Notes: a model not told the origin generated them from the sequence alone. A DNA stretch of 64,000 bases from Nocardia grenadensis NBRC 108939 (GCF_001613445.1 NZ_BDCJ01000024.1:85073-149072); one strand, 5' to 3'; shown: positions 25,020 through 33,570, counted from the stretch's first letter. Numbers and translations are program-made.

Positions 25020-27002
25020 TTGAGTCCACTCAACAGCGGCGGGGAGTCCATGGACAGGCATATGGCCCGATTGGACGAGGCCACCCAGGCACTTGCGGAT
25101 GCCGGTGATTTCGGCAAGCAGGTCAAGCTGTCGCGAGTATTCGGCGCGCTGCGCCGCGTACTGCTGCTGCCCGAAGGCTGCGCCGCGGTGCGGTCACGCG
25201 CGGCGCGGCTGGATACCGCCGGACTGTTCCTCGGTACCGACTGGGCACGCCCGCAGATCCTCATCCCGTCGCTGAGCAGCGGCTCGCTGCGCAGCACCAA
25301 TCCGGACACCGTCGTCCTGGAGACGGTGAGCAATCTACGGTTGCTGGAGGTCGCCAAGGGGGCGTATGTGCATCCGCAGATCTCCGCGGAGCAGGCCCAC
25401 CACCATGTGTCGCAGGTGCTCGCCATCAACCTGTCGTTGCTGTTCACCCCGCCGTCCGAGGCCGAGCGGACACAGCAGGGACGGATGGCCCAGGTGCCCC
25501 GGGAGTTGCTGCGCCACCTGGTGGAGGAGGTGGGCTACGAGAAGGTCCTGGAGAATCTGGTCGACGAGATCTGGCGGATCCTGCGGCAGCGTCCGATCCA
25601 GGTCGACTCGGTGAAACGGATGATCACCCAGATCGCGGTGGCGCGCAGCAATCCGGATATCGATCTGGGCGCCGGTGGGCTGGGCGCGGACCGGCTGATC
25701 AGCAGTCTGTACGGCACCACCGACGCCTGCCGTGAGGATCCCGGTGTCGAGGTGTATCGCACCCGGCTGGAAACCATGGACGACAGCGCCCTGCAGTACG
25801 AGACAGCGGGTTTCGCGCGCTCGATGCACGATACGGGCCTGGTGTCGCCGTACCACGCCGTCCTGCTGCGCTTCCTGCTGAACAAGGGCGAGTACCTATT
25901 GGGCGAGGCACTGGGATTGTCCAGCACCGGGCGTGAATGCCTGCTCTGCTACCACGAACTGGTGCGGCAGCTGATCGACGAGGCCGTGCATGTCGAGACG
26001 GCGCAGTGTATCTACGGGCTGGCGCTGATGCTGGAACGCGGCATCCTGTACCAGCCCCCGGTGGCCCCGGCCCTGTGGCGGCAGCTGGCGCTGCAACTGT
26101 CGGCGCATGCCCGGCAGCGCCTGACGCAGGCGTTCGGAGCGGACCCGGCTCCCCGCGCCCGGTTGCTGGCGGGCATGTTGTCGGTACTCGGGCTGCCGCT
26201 CGGGATCGGCCAGGGTGACAACCCGACCTGTCAGTCCGCGCGAGCGCTGTCCATGTGGGCCTACAACGACCCCGACTATCTGCTGCAGACACTGGCCTGG
26301 GCCGCCCGCGACGACGAGGTCGTCATGCATTTCGAGGGCGAGCCGATCTCCTCGCGCGACAGTGCCGGCGGGGTCGCCACCGAGCTGCCGGTGGACCTTG
26401 ACCCGGTATCGCTGTTGGTCGTGCCCCATCTGGACCGGATCTACGCGGAGATGGGCCGCCGCTGCGTGGATCGGGAGGGCGACCCGCACCGCTGGATCAA
26501 CCCGGAATTCCACGGGTGGTGGTCCGGGCGCGGCTTCCGGATCAATGTCGACGTGGCGACCGGCAACCTGACCGATCTCGACGAGTTCTTGCGGCACTTC
26601 TACGCGAGCTACCACCCCTTCCACAACGGCAACCAGCCGCTGATCCACCCGCAGCCGGCCGGAATCGCGGTGACCGACAGCGCCGCCCGATTCGTCGGCT
26701 GGCATGCGATCACGGTGCTGCGGGTTGCGCTGGACCCACAGGAGCGGATGCGGGTCTATTTCTACAACCCGAACAATGACAGCGGGCAGGACTGGGGAGA
26801 CGGCGTGGTGGTCGGTACCGCCGGGCACGGCGAACGGTTCGGTGAGGCATCGCTGCCGTTCGAACAGTTCGCCTCGCGTCTCTATATCTTCCATTTCGAT
26901 CCGCTGGAGCCCGGCGAACTGGCCTCGGTGGACCGGGAGGAGCTGGATCGGGTGGTGGGCTATGTGCACCGCAGCTGGGGCGCCGACCGGCTGCCCGCCT
27001 GA
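25020..27002 (+). CDS. Large protein with a possible papain-like C-terminal domain
   Basis: I do not recognise this 660-residue protein. Its first 380 residues are mostly helical and soluble. The remainder contains a pattern reminiscent of papain-fold peptidases or transglutaminases: Cys404 in GDNPTCQSARALS, at the start of a helix, His562 in GWHAITVLRV, and Asn583 in YFYNPNND followed by DWGDG. The order Cys-His-Asn, with the last two on neighbouring strands, is what that fold uses, but this is inference from spacing only. The TTG start has GGAGG 8 bases upstream; ATG 25050 is an alternative. The 39-base gap and shared TTG start with the ATP-grasp gene suggest joint function, perhaps forming and cutting an amide bond. 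Its stop lies 4 bases from that of the convergent LLM gene. Confidence 0.6.
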   Translation: MSPLNSGGESMDRHMARLDEATQALADAGDFGKQVKLSRVFGALRRVLLLPEGCAAVRSRAARLDTAGLFLGTDWARPQILIPSLSSGSLRSTNPDTVVLETVSNLRLLEVAKGAYVHPQISAEQAHHHVSQVLAINLSLLFTPPSEAERTQQGRMAQVPRELLRHLVEEVGYEKVLENLVDEIWRILRQRPIQVDSVKRMITQIAVARSNPDIDLGAGGLGADRLISSLYGTTDACREDPGVEVYRTRLETMDDSALQYETAGFARSMHDTGLVSPYHAVLLRFLLNKGEYLLGEALGLSSTGRECLLCYHELVRQLIDEAVHVETAQCIYGLALMLERGILYQPPVAPALWRQLALQLSAHARQRLTQAFGADPAPRARLLAGMLSVLGLPLGIGQGDNPTCQSARALSMWAYNDPDYLLQTLAWAARDDEVVMHFEGEPISSRDSAGGVATELPVDLDPVSLLVVPHLDRIYAEMGRRCVDREGDPHRWINPEFHGWWSGRGFRINVDVATGNLTDLDEFLRHFYASYHPFHNGNQPLIHPQPAGIAVTDSAARFVGWHAITVLRVALDPQERMRVYFYNPNNDSGQDWGDGVVVGTAGHGERFGEASLPFEQFASRLYIFHFDPLEPGELASVDREELDRVVGYVHRSWGADRLPA

Positions 27003-27006
27003 GCGT

Positions 27007-27828
27007 TCAGTCCCGGTACCGCTCCAGCAGTTTCGCGAGTTCGTCCAGATCGCGCAGGGACTCCGCTTCCGGCCGCGTTTCCAGCTTCAAGGTCACCCGT
27101 TCCACTCCGGCCTCGGCGTAGGCGTCCAGTACCGCCGGGTCCGCCGGCGCCGGGGTGACCGTCACGGGCAGACCACTCGCGGTGAACTCCGCGAGCTGGG
27201 CCGGTACCGCGGCGGGATCGGAGACGCCGTTGGGGATCCAGCCCACGCCGTGCCGGAGCGCGCGCCGCGCCGCGGCTTCGCCACCTCCGATGAATACGGG
27301 CGGATGGGGTTGCCGGTGCGGTTTCGGCCAGGCGTAGATCGGGTCGAAATCGACGAATCGCCCGTGGTATTCGGCGAGGTCCTCGGTCCAGATGCGGATG
27401 ATCGCCTCGAGTTGTTCGTCCAGCAGGGCGCCGCGGGTGCGCGGATCGGTGCCGTGGTCGGCCATCTCCTCGCGGTTCCAGCCGACACCCACGCCGAAGA
27501 CCGCACGGCCGCCGGAGAGGTGGTCGAGGGTGGCGACCTCCTTGGCGGTGTGGATGACGTCGCGCTGAACGAGCAGCGTGACCCCTGTTCCCAGGACGAG
27601 CCGGTCGGTGACCGCAGCGATCGCGCCGAGTACGACGAAGGGATCGAAGGTGCGGTAGTAGACCCGCGGGAGGTCGCCGCCGCCGGGGTAGGGGGACTCC
27701 CGGCTCGCCGGGATATGCGAATGCTCGGCGAGGAACAGCGATTCGAAACCGCGTTCCTCGAGTGCCGGCCCGAGTGCGGTCCCGCTGATTCCCTCATCGG
27801 TCAGGAAGGTATTGACGCCGATCCTCAT
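27007..27828 (-). CDS. LLM-class F420-dependent oxidoreductase
   Basis: The 273-residue protein is a luciferase-like TIM-barrel oxidoreductase of the F420-using type common in mycobacteria and Nocardia. Supporting segments are the N-terminal MRIGVNTFLTDEG, GFESLFLAEHSHIP, LGTGVTLLVQRD and the FGVGVGWNREEM signature, followed by PVFIGGGEAAARRAL. The substrate is not predictable. ATG 27828 begins the family's first strand; an upstream in-frame start would read through a perfect palindrome and is unlikely. It is on the same strand as, and downstream of, the secreted protein gene at 27902, with the palindrome between them. Its 3' end almost touches that of the papain-like gene. Confidence 0.9.
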   Translation of the reverse strand: MRIGVNTFLTDEGISGTALGPALEERGFESLFLAEHSHIPASRESPYPGGGDLPRVYYRTFDPFVVLGAIAAVTDRLVLGTGVTLLVQRDVIHTAKEVATLDHLSGGRAVFGVGVGWNREEMADHGTDPRTRGALLDEQLEAIIRIWTEDLAEYHGRFVDFDPIYAWPKPHRQPHPPVFIGGGEAAARRALRHGVGWIPNGVSDPAAVPAQLAEFTASGLPVTVTPAPADPAVLDAYAEAGVERVTLKLETRPEAESLRDLDELAKLLERYRD

Positions 27829-27843
27829 GACAAGACGAACGCC

Positions 27844-27876
27844 GTGTCCACCCGCGAATATTTCGCGGGTGGACAC
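27844..27876. terminator. Perfect 15-bp palindrome between two minus-strand genes
   Basis: GTGTCCACCCGCGAA and its exact complement flank a TAT loop. It lies 25 bases after the stop of the secreted-protein gene and 15 bases before the LLM start. It may terminate the first gene or act as an operator for the second. No T-tract follows. Confidence 0.6.
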
Positions 27877-27901
27877 CGTGGCGGACGAGAATTTCCGCAG
27901 G

Positions 27902-28621
27902 TTACCGAGCCGGAGTCGAGCCGGTCGGCGGGAACGGTTCGTTGACGGTGGTGACGTACTGGATCACCGCGCCGATGATCACCGGGGCGGTGACGAAGAG
28001 CTGGCCGGCCACCGTGCCCAGGGCACCGATCGCGACGATTCCGCCGAGGCAGCCGATCACCGCGGCCGGCACGAACGGACCGAAGAGCCCGACGATGGTC
28101 GCCGCGGCCACGGTCGCGCCGGCGATGCCCCCGAGCACACAGCCGACTGCGGCGCCGCCCAGTCCGCCGACCGCGGTGCCGACCGCGGCTCCGGTGGCAA
28201 TGGTGTCCTTGAGCCGGGTGAAGGCGGCGACCTCACGGTCGTAGGGGGTCTTCCAGGGCGCTGATTCCTGATGGGGCAGCGCGGCAGGTCGGTACACCGC
28301 TCGGTCCGGGTCGAGTTGCGGGGTGAGCGTCGCGGTGTGGCCGGAGATCGCCGCCGCGATGGGGAACTCGAAATCGTCGAGCCGGAATTTCAGCGGTGTG
28401 CCGGCCACCACCGTGCCATCGGCCGCTTTGATCTTGAAGGTACCGTCCTCGACCACCATGGACCCCGAATCGGTGGTGACGACGGAACGCCCGTCCACAA
28501 CCTCCGCGGTGAAGCCGACCGGCGCCGGCCGAGCGGTGGGTGTGGCGTGGGCGCTGCCGGATGCGATACCGAGCGCGGCGATGAGCAGCGTCGACATCGT
28601 GGTCAAACTCCTGACGAGCAT
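27902..28621 (-). CDS. Secreted protein with glycine-rich C-terminal hydrophobic region
   Basis: This 239-residue protein begins with a signal peptide (short basic start, LLIAALGIASG core, AHA-type cleavage site near residue 26). A beta-rich soluble domain of about 120 residues follows (VVTTDSGSMVVEDGTFKIK onward). The C-terminal 90 residues are Gly/Ala-rich and hydrophobic, with repeated small-residue motifs such as AAVGTAVGGLGGAAVG, resembling glycine-zipper segments that insert in membranes or self-associate. Proteins of this layout recur in Nocardia and Rhodococcus as unknown secreted proteins. The ATG at 28621 follows a weak GAGGT 10 bases upstream. It diverges from rmlB across about 300 bases. 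No function is assigned. Confidence 0.75.
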   Translation of the reverse strand: MLVRSLTTMSTLLIAALGIASGSAHATPTARPAPVGFTAEVVDGRSVVTTDSGSMVVEDGTFKIKAADGTVVAGTPLKFRLDDFEFPIAAAISGHTATLTPQLDPDRAVYRPAALPHQESAPWKTPYDREVAAFTRLKDTIATGAAVGTAVGGLGGAAVGCVLGGIAGATVAAATIVGLFGPFVPAAVIGCLGGIVAIGALGTVAGQLFVTAPVIIGAVIQYVTTVNEPFPPTGSTPAR

Positions 28622-28925
28622 GGATGTATTCACCTCATATGGGAGTGCGGGCACAGATACGTGTCAATCGAACGGAAGCGACCGCCCGGTGGGGCCCGGT
28701 CGAATCCAGACAAAAAGGTTAATGGCCCGGTAGCGGCCTCTGGCCGAGGGGGTACCGAAAGCCCGTCGCACTCTTGCTCTTTCGGAAAATCTCGTGTTCC
28801 TGATCGACCCTCGGTGTAGTTCGGAGCACCCTGCGACGCGGCGCACGGGGCCGGCCGCCGGGCCGGGAGCGCCGGGGTGCCACCGAGCGCCGCCCGGCCT
28901 GGTGACCAGGACGTAGAGTGAATGG
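28622..28925. other. Divergent intergenic region before rmlB
   Basis: About 300 bases hold the promoters of the secreted protein gene and rmlB. The TAGAGT box at 28914 is the only element I can name. No small gene or repeat is evident. Confidence 0.5.
28914..28919 (+). promoter_or_regulatory. Putative -10 box (TAGAGT) for leaderless rmlB
   Basis: TAGAGT lies 6 bases before the GTG start of rmlB, without a Shine-Dalgarno sequence. Confidence 0.5.
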
Positions 28926-29933
28926 GTGCGCCTACTCGTGACCGGTGGAGCCGGGTTCATCGGAGCCAACTTCGTCCAGCACACGGTCGCCGAACGGCCG
29001 GATACGACGGTGACCGTGCTGGACGCGCTCACCTACGCGGGCAACCGGGCCTCGCTCGACCCGGTGGCCGACCGGATCGACTTCGTCCACGGCGATATCG
29101 CCGACCTGGACCTGGTCGACGAACTGGTGAGCGGGGTGGACGCGGTGGTCCATTTCGCCGCCGAATCACATAACGACAACTCGCTGGCCGAACCCTGGCC
29201 GTTCGTGCAGACCAATATCGTCGGCACCTATTCGCTGCTCCAGGCGGTCCGCCGCCATGATGTGCGGTACCACCATGTCTCCACCGACGAGGTGTACGGG
29301 GATCTCGGCCCCGACGACCCCCCGTTCTCCGAACGCACCGCCTACAACCCGTCGAGCCCGTACTCGGCGACAAAGGCCGCCAGCGATATGTTGGTGCGCG
29401 CCTGGGTGCGTTCCTTCGGCCTGCGTGCCACGCTGTCGAACTGCTCCAACAACTACGGGCCGTACCAGCACGTGGAGAAATTCATTCCCCGCCAGATCAC
29501 CAATCTGATCGACGGGGTACGCCCCCGGCTCTACGGCGCCGGACATCAGATCCGTGACTGGATCCACGTGGAGGACCACAATCGCGCGGTCTGGGATGTC
29601 CTCGACCGGGGCCGGATCGGCCGGACCTACCTGATCGGGGCCGACGGTGAACTGGACAACCGGACGGTGGTGGAACTACTCCTCGCCGAATTCGGGCGGG
29701 ATCCCGGCGATTTCGACCATGTCACCGATCGCGCCGGACACGACCAGCGGTACGCGATAGACGCGGGCCCGCTCCGCACGGAACTCGGCTGGCAGCCGCG
29801 TTACGCGGACTTCCGGGCGGGGCTGTCGGCCACGGTCGCCTGGTACCGGGACAACGAATCCTGGTGGCGTCCGGTCAAAGCCGCTACCGAGCGGGCGTAC
29901 ACCGACGCGGGGGAGCGGACCATCTCCGTGTAA
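28926..29933 (+). CDS. rmlB: dTDP-glucose 4,6-dehydratase RmlB
   Basis: RmlB converts dTDP-glucose to dTDP-4-keto-6-deoxyglucose, the second step toward dTDP-rhamnose for the cell-wall linker unit. The 335-residue extended short-chain dehydrogenase has the NAD motif GGAGFIGANF at its N-terminus, the catalytic STDEVYGDL segment, the active-site YSATK, and the C-terminal RDWIHVEDH and GWQPRYADF segments that bind the nucleotide sugar. Length is typical. The GTG start is supported by a leaderless promoter. It is separated from rmlA and rmlC by the ATP-grasp region. A short hairpin follows it before the convergent membrane protein gene. Confidence 0.95.
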   Translation: MRLLVTGGAGFIGANFVQHTVAERPDTTVTVLDALTYAGNRASLDPVADRIDFVHGDIADLDLVDELVSGVDAVVHFAAESHNDNSLAEPWPFVQTNIVGTYSLLQAVRRHDVRYHHVSTDEVYGDLGPDDPPFSERTAYNPSSPYSATKAASDMLVRAWVRSFGLRATLSNCSNNYGPYQHVEKFIPRQITNLIDGVRPRLYGAGHQIRDWIHVEDHNRAVWDVLDRGRIGRTYLIGADGELDNRTVVELLLAEFGRDPGDFDHVTDRAGHDQRYAIDAGPLRTELGWQPRYADFRAGLSATVAWYRDNESWWRPVKAATERAYTDAGERTISV

Positions 29934-29938
29934 TGACA

Positions 29939-29971
29939 ACGCCCGGCCCCGCCGTAGCGCGGACCGGGCGT
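29939..29971. terminator. Short hairpin between convergent rmlB and the DUF2142-type gene
   Basis: ACGCCCGG at 29939 pairs with CCGGGCGT at 29964. It starts 5 bases after rmlB and ends before the stop of the convergent gene. Confidence 0.5.
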
Positions 29972-29988
29972 ATCCGGCGCGATTGCCC

Positions 29989-31509
29989 TCAGGCCCAGAC
30001 GTAGATGTGGTACTTCGCCACCGAGGCGATCAGGGCGATCAGTGTCGCGACGACGATGGTCACCGCGGCGGAGCGGCCGGGTTCGCGGTCGCCGGGGCCG
30101 CGGAGCCGGAAGGGCATCCAGCGCAGCAGTACCGCGAACGACACAATGGCCAGCGGAACGAAATAGCGGCCCTGGACGCCGTCGATGATGTAGTAGCCGA
30201 CCGGGGTGAACGACATGTAGAGGGTGACGTAGATCATCGCGACACTGGCCGCCATGGTCAGCGCCACCACCAGCGTGCGCCGGAAATCCGGGCGGTCGAG
30301 GCGTTCCGCCGTCCCCACGCTCACCGCGAAGGCCAGCAGGCAGGCCACGATCGCGGTAGCCGGCACGTTGATGTAGGCGAAACCGAGTTCCCCGAAGAAT
30401 TCGGGGAACCACTCCTGGTCACGCCGCAGAATGCTCTCCCAGAAGGTCCGCAGGAAGCCGAACGGGTCGGTGATGATGCCCATCAACTGCTCGCCGGTGT
30501 CCACCGTGTACCACTGGTGTGGGGGCCGCATCAGGCTGGTGCCCTCGCCGGTGGGCGCGGCGATCTTCATCCAGACCGCGAACCCGACCGCACCGATCGC
30601 CGCGCACACCCAGGTGAGCCACCGGCGCCAACCGGTCAGGCCCATCCGCTCGGCCGGAATCAGCACCACCAGCATGGCCAGCAGCACATAGGTGGGTTTG
30701 CACAGCGGCAGCGCGATCGCGGTACCCAGCACCGCGACGGTTTCCACCCGGCCCAGCCGGTCCCCGAGGAACAGGGCCTTCACCAGGAGCGCCGACACCA
30801 GGACGGCCAGCGCGTTGGTGAGTGTATCGGCGGTGACCGTCCCGGCCTGGAACACGGCGATGGGCAGGACGGCCACGGTGAAGACCAGCCACTGGACGCG
30901 ATGTGCCCGCAACGCCCACAGGGCGAAGCCGACCACGAGCAGGTAGGCGGCCAGCCCGGACAGCCGGGTGAGACGCAGCATGGTGCCGGCGTCGGCGTCG
31001 ATCAGTTCGGCGAATCCGATACCGATCGCATTGGGCACGTAGGGGACCGCGGAGTAGGCGGCGGTATTGGTGAACCAGATGATCTTGCGTTCGTCGGTGA
31101 CCGGGGTATCGCTGAGCCGCTGGTAGGCGGCCGGATCGGCCACATCGGGATACGGTTCGCCCGGATTGTGGGTGTAATCGTCCAGGGCGTAGCCCATCAG
31201 CGCTTCGATCGCCGCCGGCACCTCACCGCCGTAGGCGACGCCACGGTCGTCGTCGATCCGGGTGGGGTTCAGTCCGCCGTGGGCCACCTGGTAGGCGCGC
31301 CCGAACTGGGTGATCTCGTCGTGACCCCAGAACGGCGGGCTCATCACCGCGAAGACGAGCCCGAAGATCCCGGCCAGCAGGGCGAACGCGATGGTCGCCG
31401 GGCCCATCCTGCGGGACAGGACCTCTCCGGCGTGCCGGGGACCGGCCAGGAAGGAACGACCCGCGGCCTGCTCGTCTCCGGCAGGGCGGGCCGCGGTCTC
31501 GGCGGTCAA
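29989..31509 (-). CDS. DUF2142-family polytopic membrane protein, GtrC-like
   Basis: The 506-residue protein has about ten hydrophobic segments and, after the first, an extracytoplasmic loop with the PPFWGHDEITQFGRAYQVAHGG motif typical of DUF2142 proteins, which resemble GT-C glycosyltransferases; the acidic residues HDE are candidate catalytic groups. It starts with TTG overlapping the stop of the upstream GT2 gene (TTGA), so the two are coupled. With a GtrB-like GT2 and a GtrA-family gene next door, it fits the third component of a GtrABC-type system, the transferase that moves a sugar from polyprenyl phosphate onto an external acceptor. Rv3779 of M. tuberculosis, also next to bpa and wzt-glfT1, has such a role in galactosamine addition, but I cannot confirm orthology. 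Confidence 0.75.
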   Translation of the reverse strand: MTAETAARPAGDEQAAGRSFLAGPRHAGEVLSRRMGPATIAFALLAGIFGLVFAVMSPPFWGHDEITQFGRAYQVAHGGLNPTRIDDDRGVAYGGEVPAAIEALMGYALDDYTHNPGEPYPDVADPAAYQRLSDTPVTDERKIIWFTNTAAYSAVPYVPNAIGIGFAELIDADAGTMLRLTRLSGLAAYLLVVGFALWALRAHRVQWLVFTVAVLPIAVFQAGTVTADTLTNALAVLVSALLVKALFLGDRLGRVETVAVLGTAIALPLCKPTYVLLAMLVVLIPAERMGLTGWRRWLTWVCAAIGAVGFAVWMKIAAPTGEGTSLMRPPHQWYTVDTGEQLMGIITDPFGFLRTFWESILRRDQEWFPEFFGELGFAYINVPATAIVACLLAFAVSVGTAERLDRPDFRRTLVVALTMAASVAMIYVTLYMSFTPVGYYIIDGVQGRYFVPLAIVSFAVLLRWMPFRLRGPGDREPGRSAAVTIVVATLIALIASVAKYHIYVWA

Positions 31510-32558
31510 CGGATGTCCCCGCCCACCTGGTCGCTGTGCTGTCCGGGCATGAGCGCGGACCCTGCGTGGTTACGCTGCGCTACCGCCGCCGGGGCCGACG
31601 TGCTCATGGCGGCCGCGGCGCTCGCGCCGGGGGCCTCGTAGCGGAGATAGATCAGGCGTGCCGCTTCGTGTCGGGACCGGCGAATACCGTCCAGGATCAG
31701 ACCGGCGGTCCAGGCCAGGAAACCGACCAGCAGCAAGGTGCAGGCCAGGAACAGGGTCGGGAAACGGGGCACGGTGTGGGTGTCGTAGTACTCGATGATG
31801 ATCGGGACGGTCAGCACCACCGAGATGAGCCAGCCGACCGTACCCAGCAGGCCGTAGAAGGCGACCGGCCGCTCGTGCCGAGCCAATCCGACGATGAGGG
31901 CGAGGATCTTGAAACCGTCGTGGTAGGTGCGCAGTTTGCTCTCACTGCCGGCCGGCCGGTCCCGGAAACCGACCGGCACCGCCGTCTGCGGGACCCGCAG
32001 GTGCAGTGAGTGCACGGTGAGTTCGGTTTCGATCTCGAATTCCCGGGAGACCGCGGGGAAGCTCTTCACGAAGCGCCGGGAAAATACCCGGAAGCCGCTG
32101 AGCATATCCTCGACGTTCTCGCCGAAAACCTTGCCCACCACGCCGTTGAGGACTTTGTTCCCGGTTTCGTGGCCCGCCCGGTAGGCCGATCCGCTCTCGT
32201 CCTGTTTCCGGACGCCGAGGACATGGTCGTACGGGCCCGACAGCAGTGTTTCGATCATCGCCGGCGCCGCGGACGCCTCGTAGGTGTCGTCGCCGTCGAT
32301 CATGAGATAGATGTCGGCCTCGATATCGGCGAAAGCGCGGCGCACCACATTGCCTTTGCCCTTGGCCCGCTCCGCCCGCACGATCGCGCCGGCGGCCCGG
32401 GCCTTCTCGGCGGTCGCATCGGTGCTGAGATTGTCGTACACGTAGACGACAATTCCGGGCACCGCGGCCTTCAGGTCTGCGATGACCTTGGCGACCGACG
32501 CCTCTTCGTTGTGACACGGGACGACGGCCGCAATGCGCAATTCGTCGGTGGATTCCAC
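31506..32558 (-). CDS. GT2 polyprenyl-phosphate glycosyltransferase, GtrB-like
   Basis: The core protein of 350 residues is a family 2 glycosyltransferase: IAAVVPCHNEEASV starts the nucleotide-binding domain, YLMIDGDDTY supplies the metal-binding Asp residues, and two C-terminal membrane helices follow, the layout of GtrB and PpgS-type enzymes that load a sugar onto polyprenyl phosphate. I placed the start at GTG 32558, which has GAGGA 9 bases upstream; the frame stays open to 32900 through three 61-bp elements that would add up to 114 residues. The last 33 residues come from another copy of that element. The TGA stop overlaps the TTG of the membrane protein gene. It diverges from a GtrA-family gene, completing a GtrABC-like set. 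Confidence 0.82.
   Translation of the reverse strand: MESTDELRIAAVVPCHNEEASVAKVIADLKAAVPGIVVYVYDNLSTDATAEKARAAGAIVRAERAKGKGNVVRRAFADIEADIYLMIDGDDTYEASAAPAMIETLLSGPYDHVLGVRKQDESGSAYRAGHETGNKVLNGVVGKVFGENVEDMLSGFRVFSRRFVKSFPAVSREFEIETELTVHSLHLRVPQTAVPVGFRDRPAGSESKLRTYHDGFKILALIVGLARHERPVAFYGLLGTVGWLISVVLTVPIIIEYYDTHTVPRFPTLFLACTLLLVGFLAWTAGLILDGIRRSRHEAARLIYLRYEAPGASAAAAMSTSAPAAVAQRNHAGSALMPGQHSDQVGGDIR
31548..31608. repeat. 61-bp palindromic element, copy A (inside GT2 3' end)
   Basis: The unit begins with CATGAGCG and ends with TGCTCATG. Read on the minus strand it continues the GT2 frame and adds the peptide MSTSAPAAVAQRNHAG to its C-terminus. Confidence 0.75.
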
Positions 32559-32624
32559 CTGGTCAAATCCTCGAAATCGACGGATATGGGAACACGGGGA
32601 GAGTACCGGGTCTGTGACATTGGG

Positions 32625-32835
32625 CATGAGCGAGGGCCCTGCGTGGTTGCGCTGCGCTGCCGCCTCCGGGCCTGAACCGCTCATGCTGTTTTCGTCGGGC
32701 ATGAGCGGGGGCCCTGCGTGGTGATGCTGCGCTGCCGCCTCCGGGCCTGACCCGCTCATGCTGTTTTCGTCGGGCATGAGCGGGGGCCCTGCGTGGTGAT
32801 GCTGCGCTGCCGCCTCCGGGCCTGACCCGCTCATG
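32625..32835. repeat. Three tandem copies of the 61-bp palindromic element
   Basis: Units at 32625-32685, 32700-32760 and 32775-32835 each begin with CATGAGCG and end with CGCTCATG, an 8-bp terminal inverted repeat, and are separated by 14 bases, giving an exact 75-bp period. They fill most of the gap between the divergent GT2 and GtrA-family genes. On the minus strand each unit reads MSGSGPEAAAQ..HAGP, in frame with GT2. Confidence 0.85.
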
Positions 32836-32868
32836 CCGTGCCACAGAGGATGGCTCAGGTCGCTGCGG

Positions 32869-32874
32869 TACCGT
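32869..32874 (+). promoter_or_regulatory. Putative -10 box (TACCGT) for second gtrA-family gene
   Basis: TACCGT fits TANNNT and lies 6 bases before the GTG at 32881, directly beyond the palindromic array. Confidence 0.45.
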
Positions 32875-32880
32875 CGGCGC

Positions 32881-33423
32881 GTGTCATCTGGTGAGCCCAC
32901 GGCCGCTGTCGCCGCCGACGCGCCGGCCCCCCGCTCGCTCGCCGAGCGCCTGCGGACCGGGCTGCGGCAGAGCGCGGCGTTCCTGGTCGTCGGCGTGATC
33001 GGCTTCCTGGTCGATGCGGGGACCTACAACCTGCTGGTGTTCAATCTGGGCGCCTGGGGTGGCGAGGGTCTCATGTACTCGGCGCCGCTGCCCGCCAAGA
33101 TCATCGCGATCGGGGTGGCCACGGTGGTCACCTACTTCGGCAACAAGTGGTGGACGTTCTCGCACAAGCAGTCCGGCAGTCCGGTCCGCGAGTACGTGCG
33201 CTACGCGGCGATCAATGTGATCGCGATCGGCCTGCAATTGGGCTGCCTGGGTTTCTCCAGGTACGTCCTGGATCTGGCCACGCCGCTGGCGGACAATATC
33301 TCTGGAACATTGATCGGTCAGATCGTTGCCGTGGTCTTCCGGTATTGGGCTTATGACAAGTTCGTGTTTACCGGGGATCCCGATAGGGAAACGACCAACC
33401 GGGCGACCGGCGTGGCTGATTGA
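32881..33423 (+). CDS. GtrA-family membrane protein (second copy)
   Basis: The 180-residue protein has four membrane helices of the GtrA family (FLVVGVIGFLVDAGTYNLLV, then YFGNKWWTFSH, and two more) after an Ala/Pro-rich cytoplasmic start. GtrA proteins are proposed to flip polyprenyl-phosphate sugars or to help the GtrB enzyme. It lies head-to-head with a GtrB-like gene and upstream of a GlfT2-family gene, so it probably serves the polyprenyl-sugar made by that GtrB, distinct from the dprE1-linked copy at 19901. The GTG start fits a leaderless transcript; the open frame extends upstream to 32833 but without a signal. Confidence 0.85.
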   Translation: MSSGEPTAAVAADAPAPRSLAERLRTGLRQSAAFLVVGVIGFLVDAGTYNLLVFNLGAWGGEGLMYSAPLPAKIIAIGVATVVTYFGNKWWTFSHKQSGSPVREYVRYAAINVIAIGLQLGCLGFSRYVLDLATPLADNISGTLIGQIVAVVFRYWAYDKFVFTGDPDRETTNRATGVAD

Positions 33424-33479
33424 TATCCTCGGGCCCGCCGCGAACCGTATTCAGGGACATGTTTGTCCAGTCGGCACAG

Positions 33480-33540
33480 TATGAGTTGGTCAGGCCCGGA
33501 GGCGGTAGCGGAGCGTAACCACGCAGGGCCCTCGCTCATG
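33480..33540. repeat. 61-bp palindromic element, copy upstream of the GlfT2-family gene
   Basis: This copy is inverted relative to the array at 32625 and reads MSWSGPEAVAERNHAGPSLM on the plus strand, in frame with the GlfT2-family gene and ending 30 bases before its likely start. The left end is TATGAGT rather than CATGAGC. Confidence 0.75.
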
Positions 33541-33570
33541 CGCGAAAATATTGAGGATTTCGAGGACTTC

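Noticed and set aside
32625..32835. Tandem repeats as a possible CRISPR array
   Set aside because: The unit is 61 bp with 14-bp near-constant spacers, is palindromic, and also occurs inside genes; no cas genes are present.
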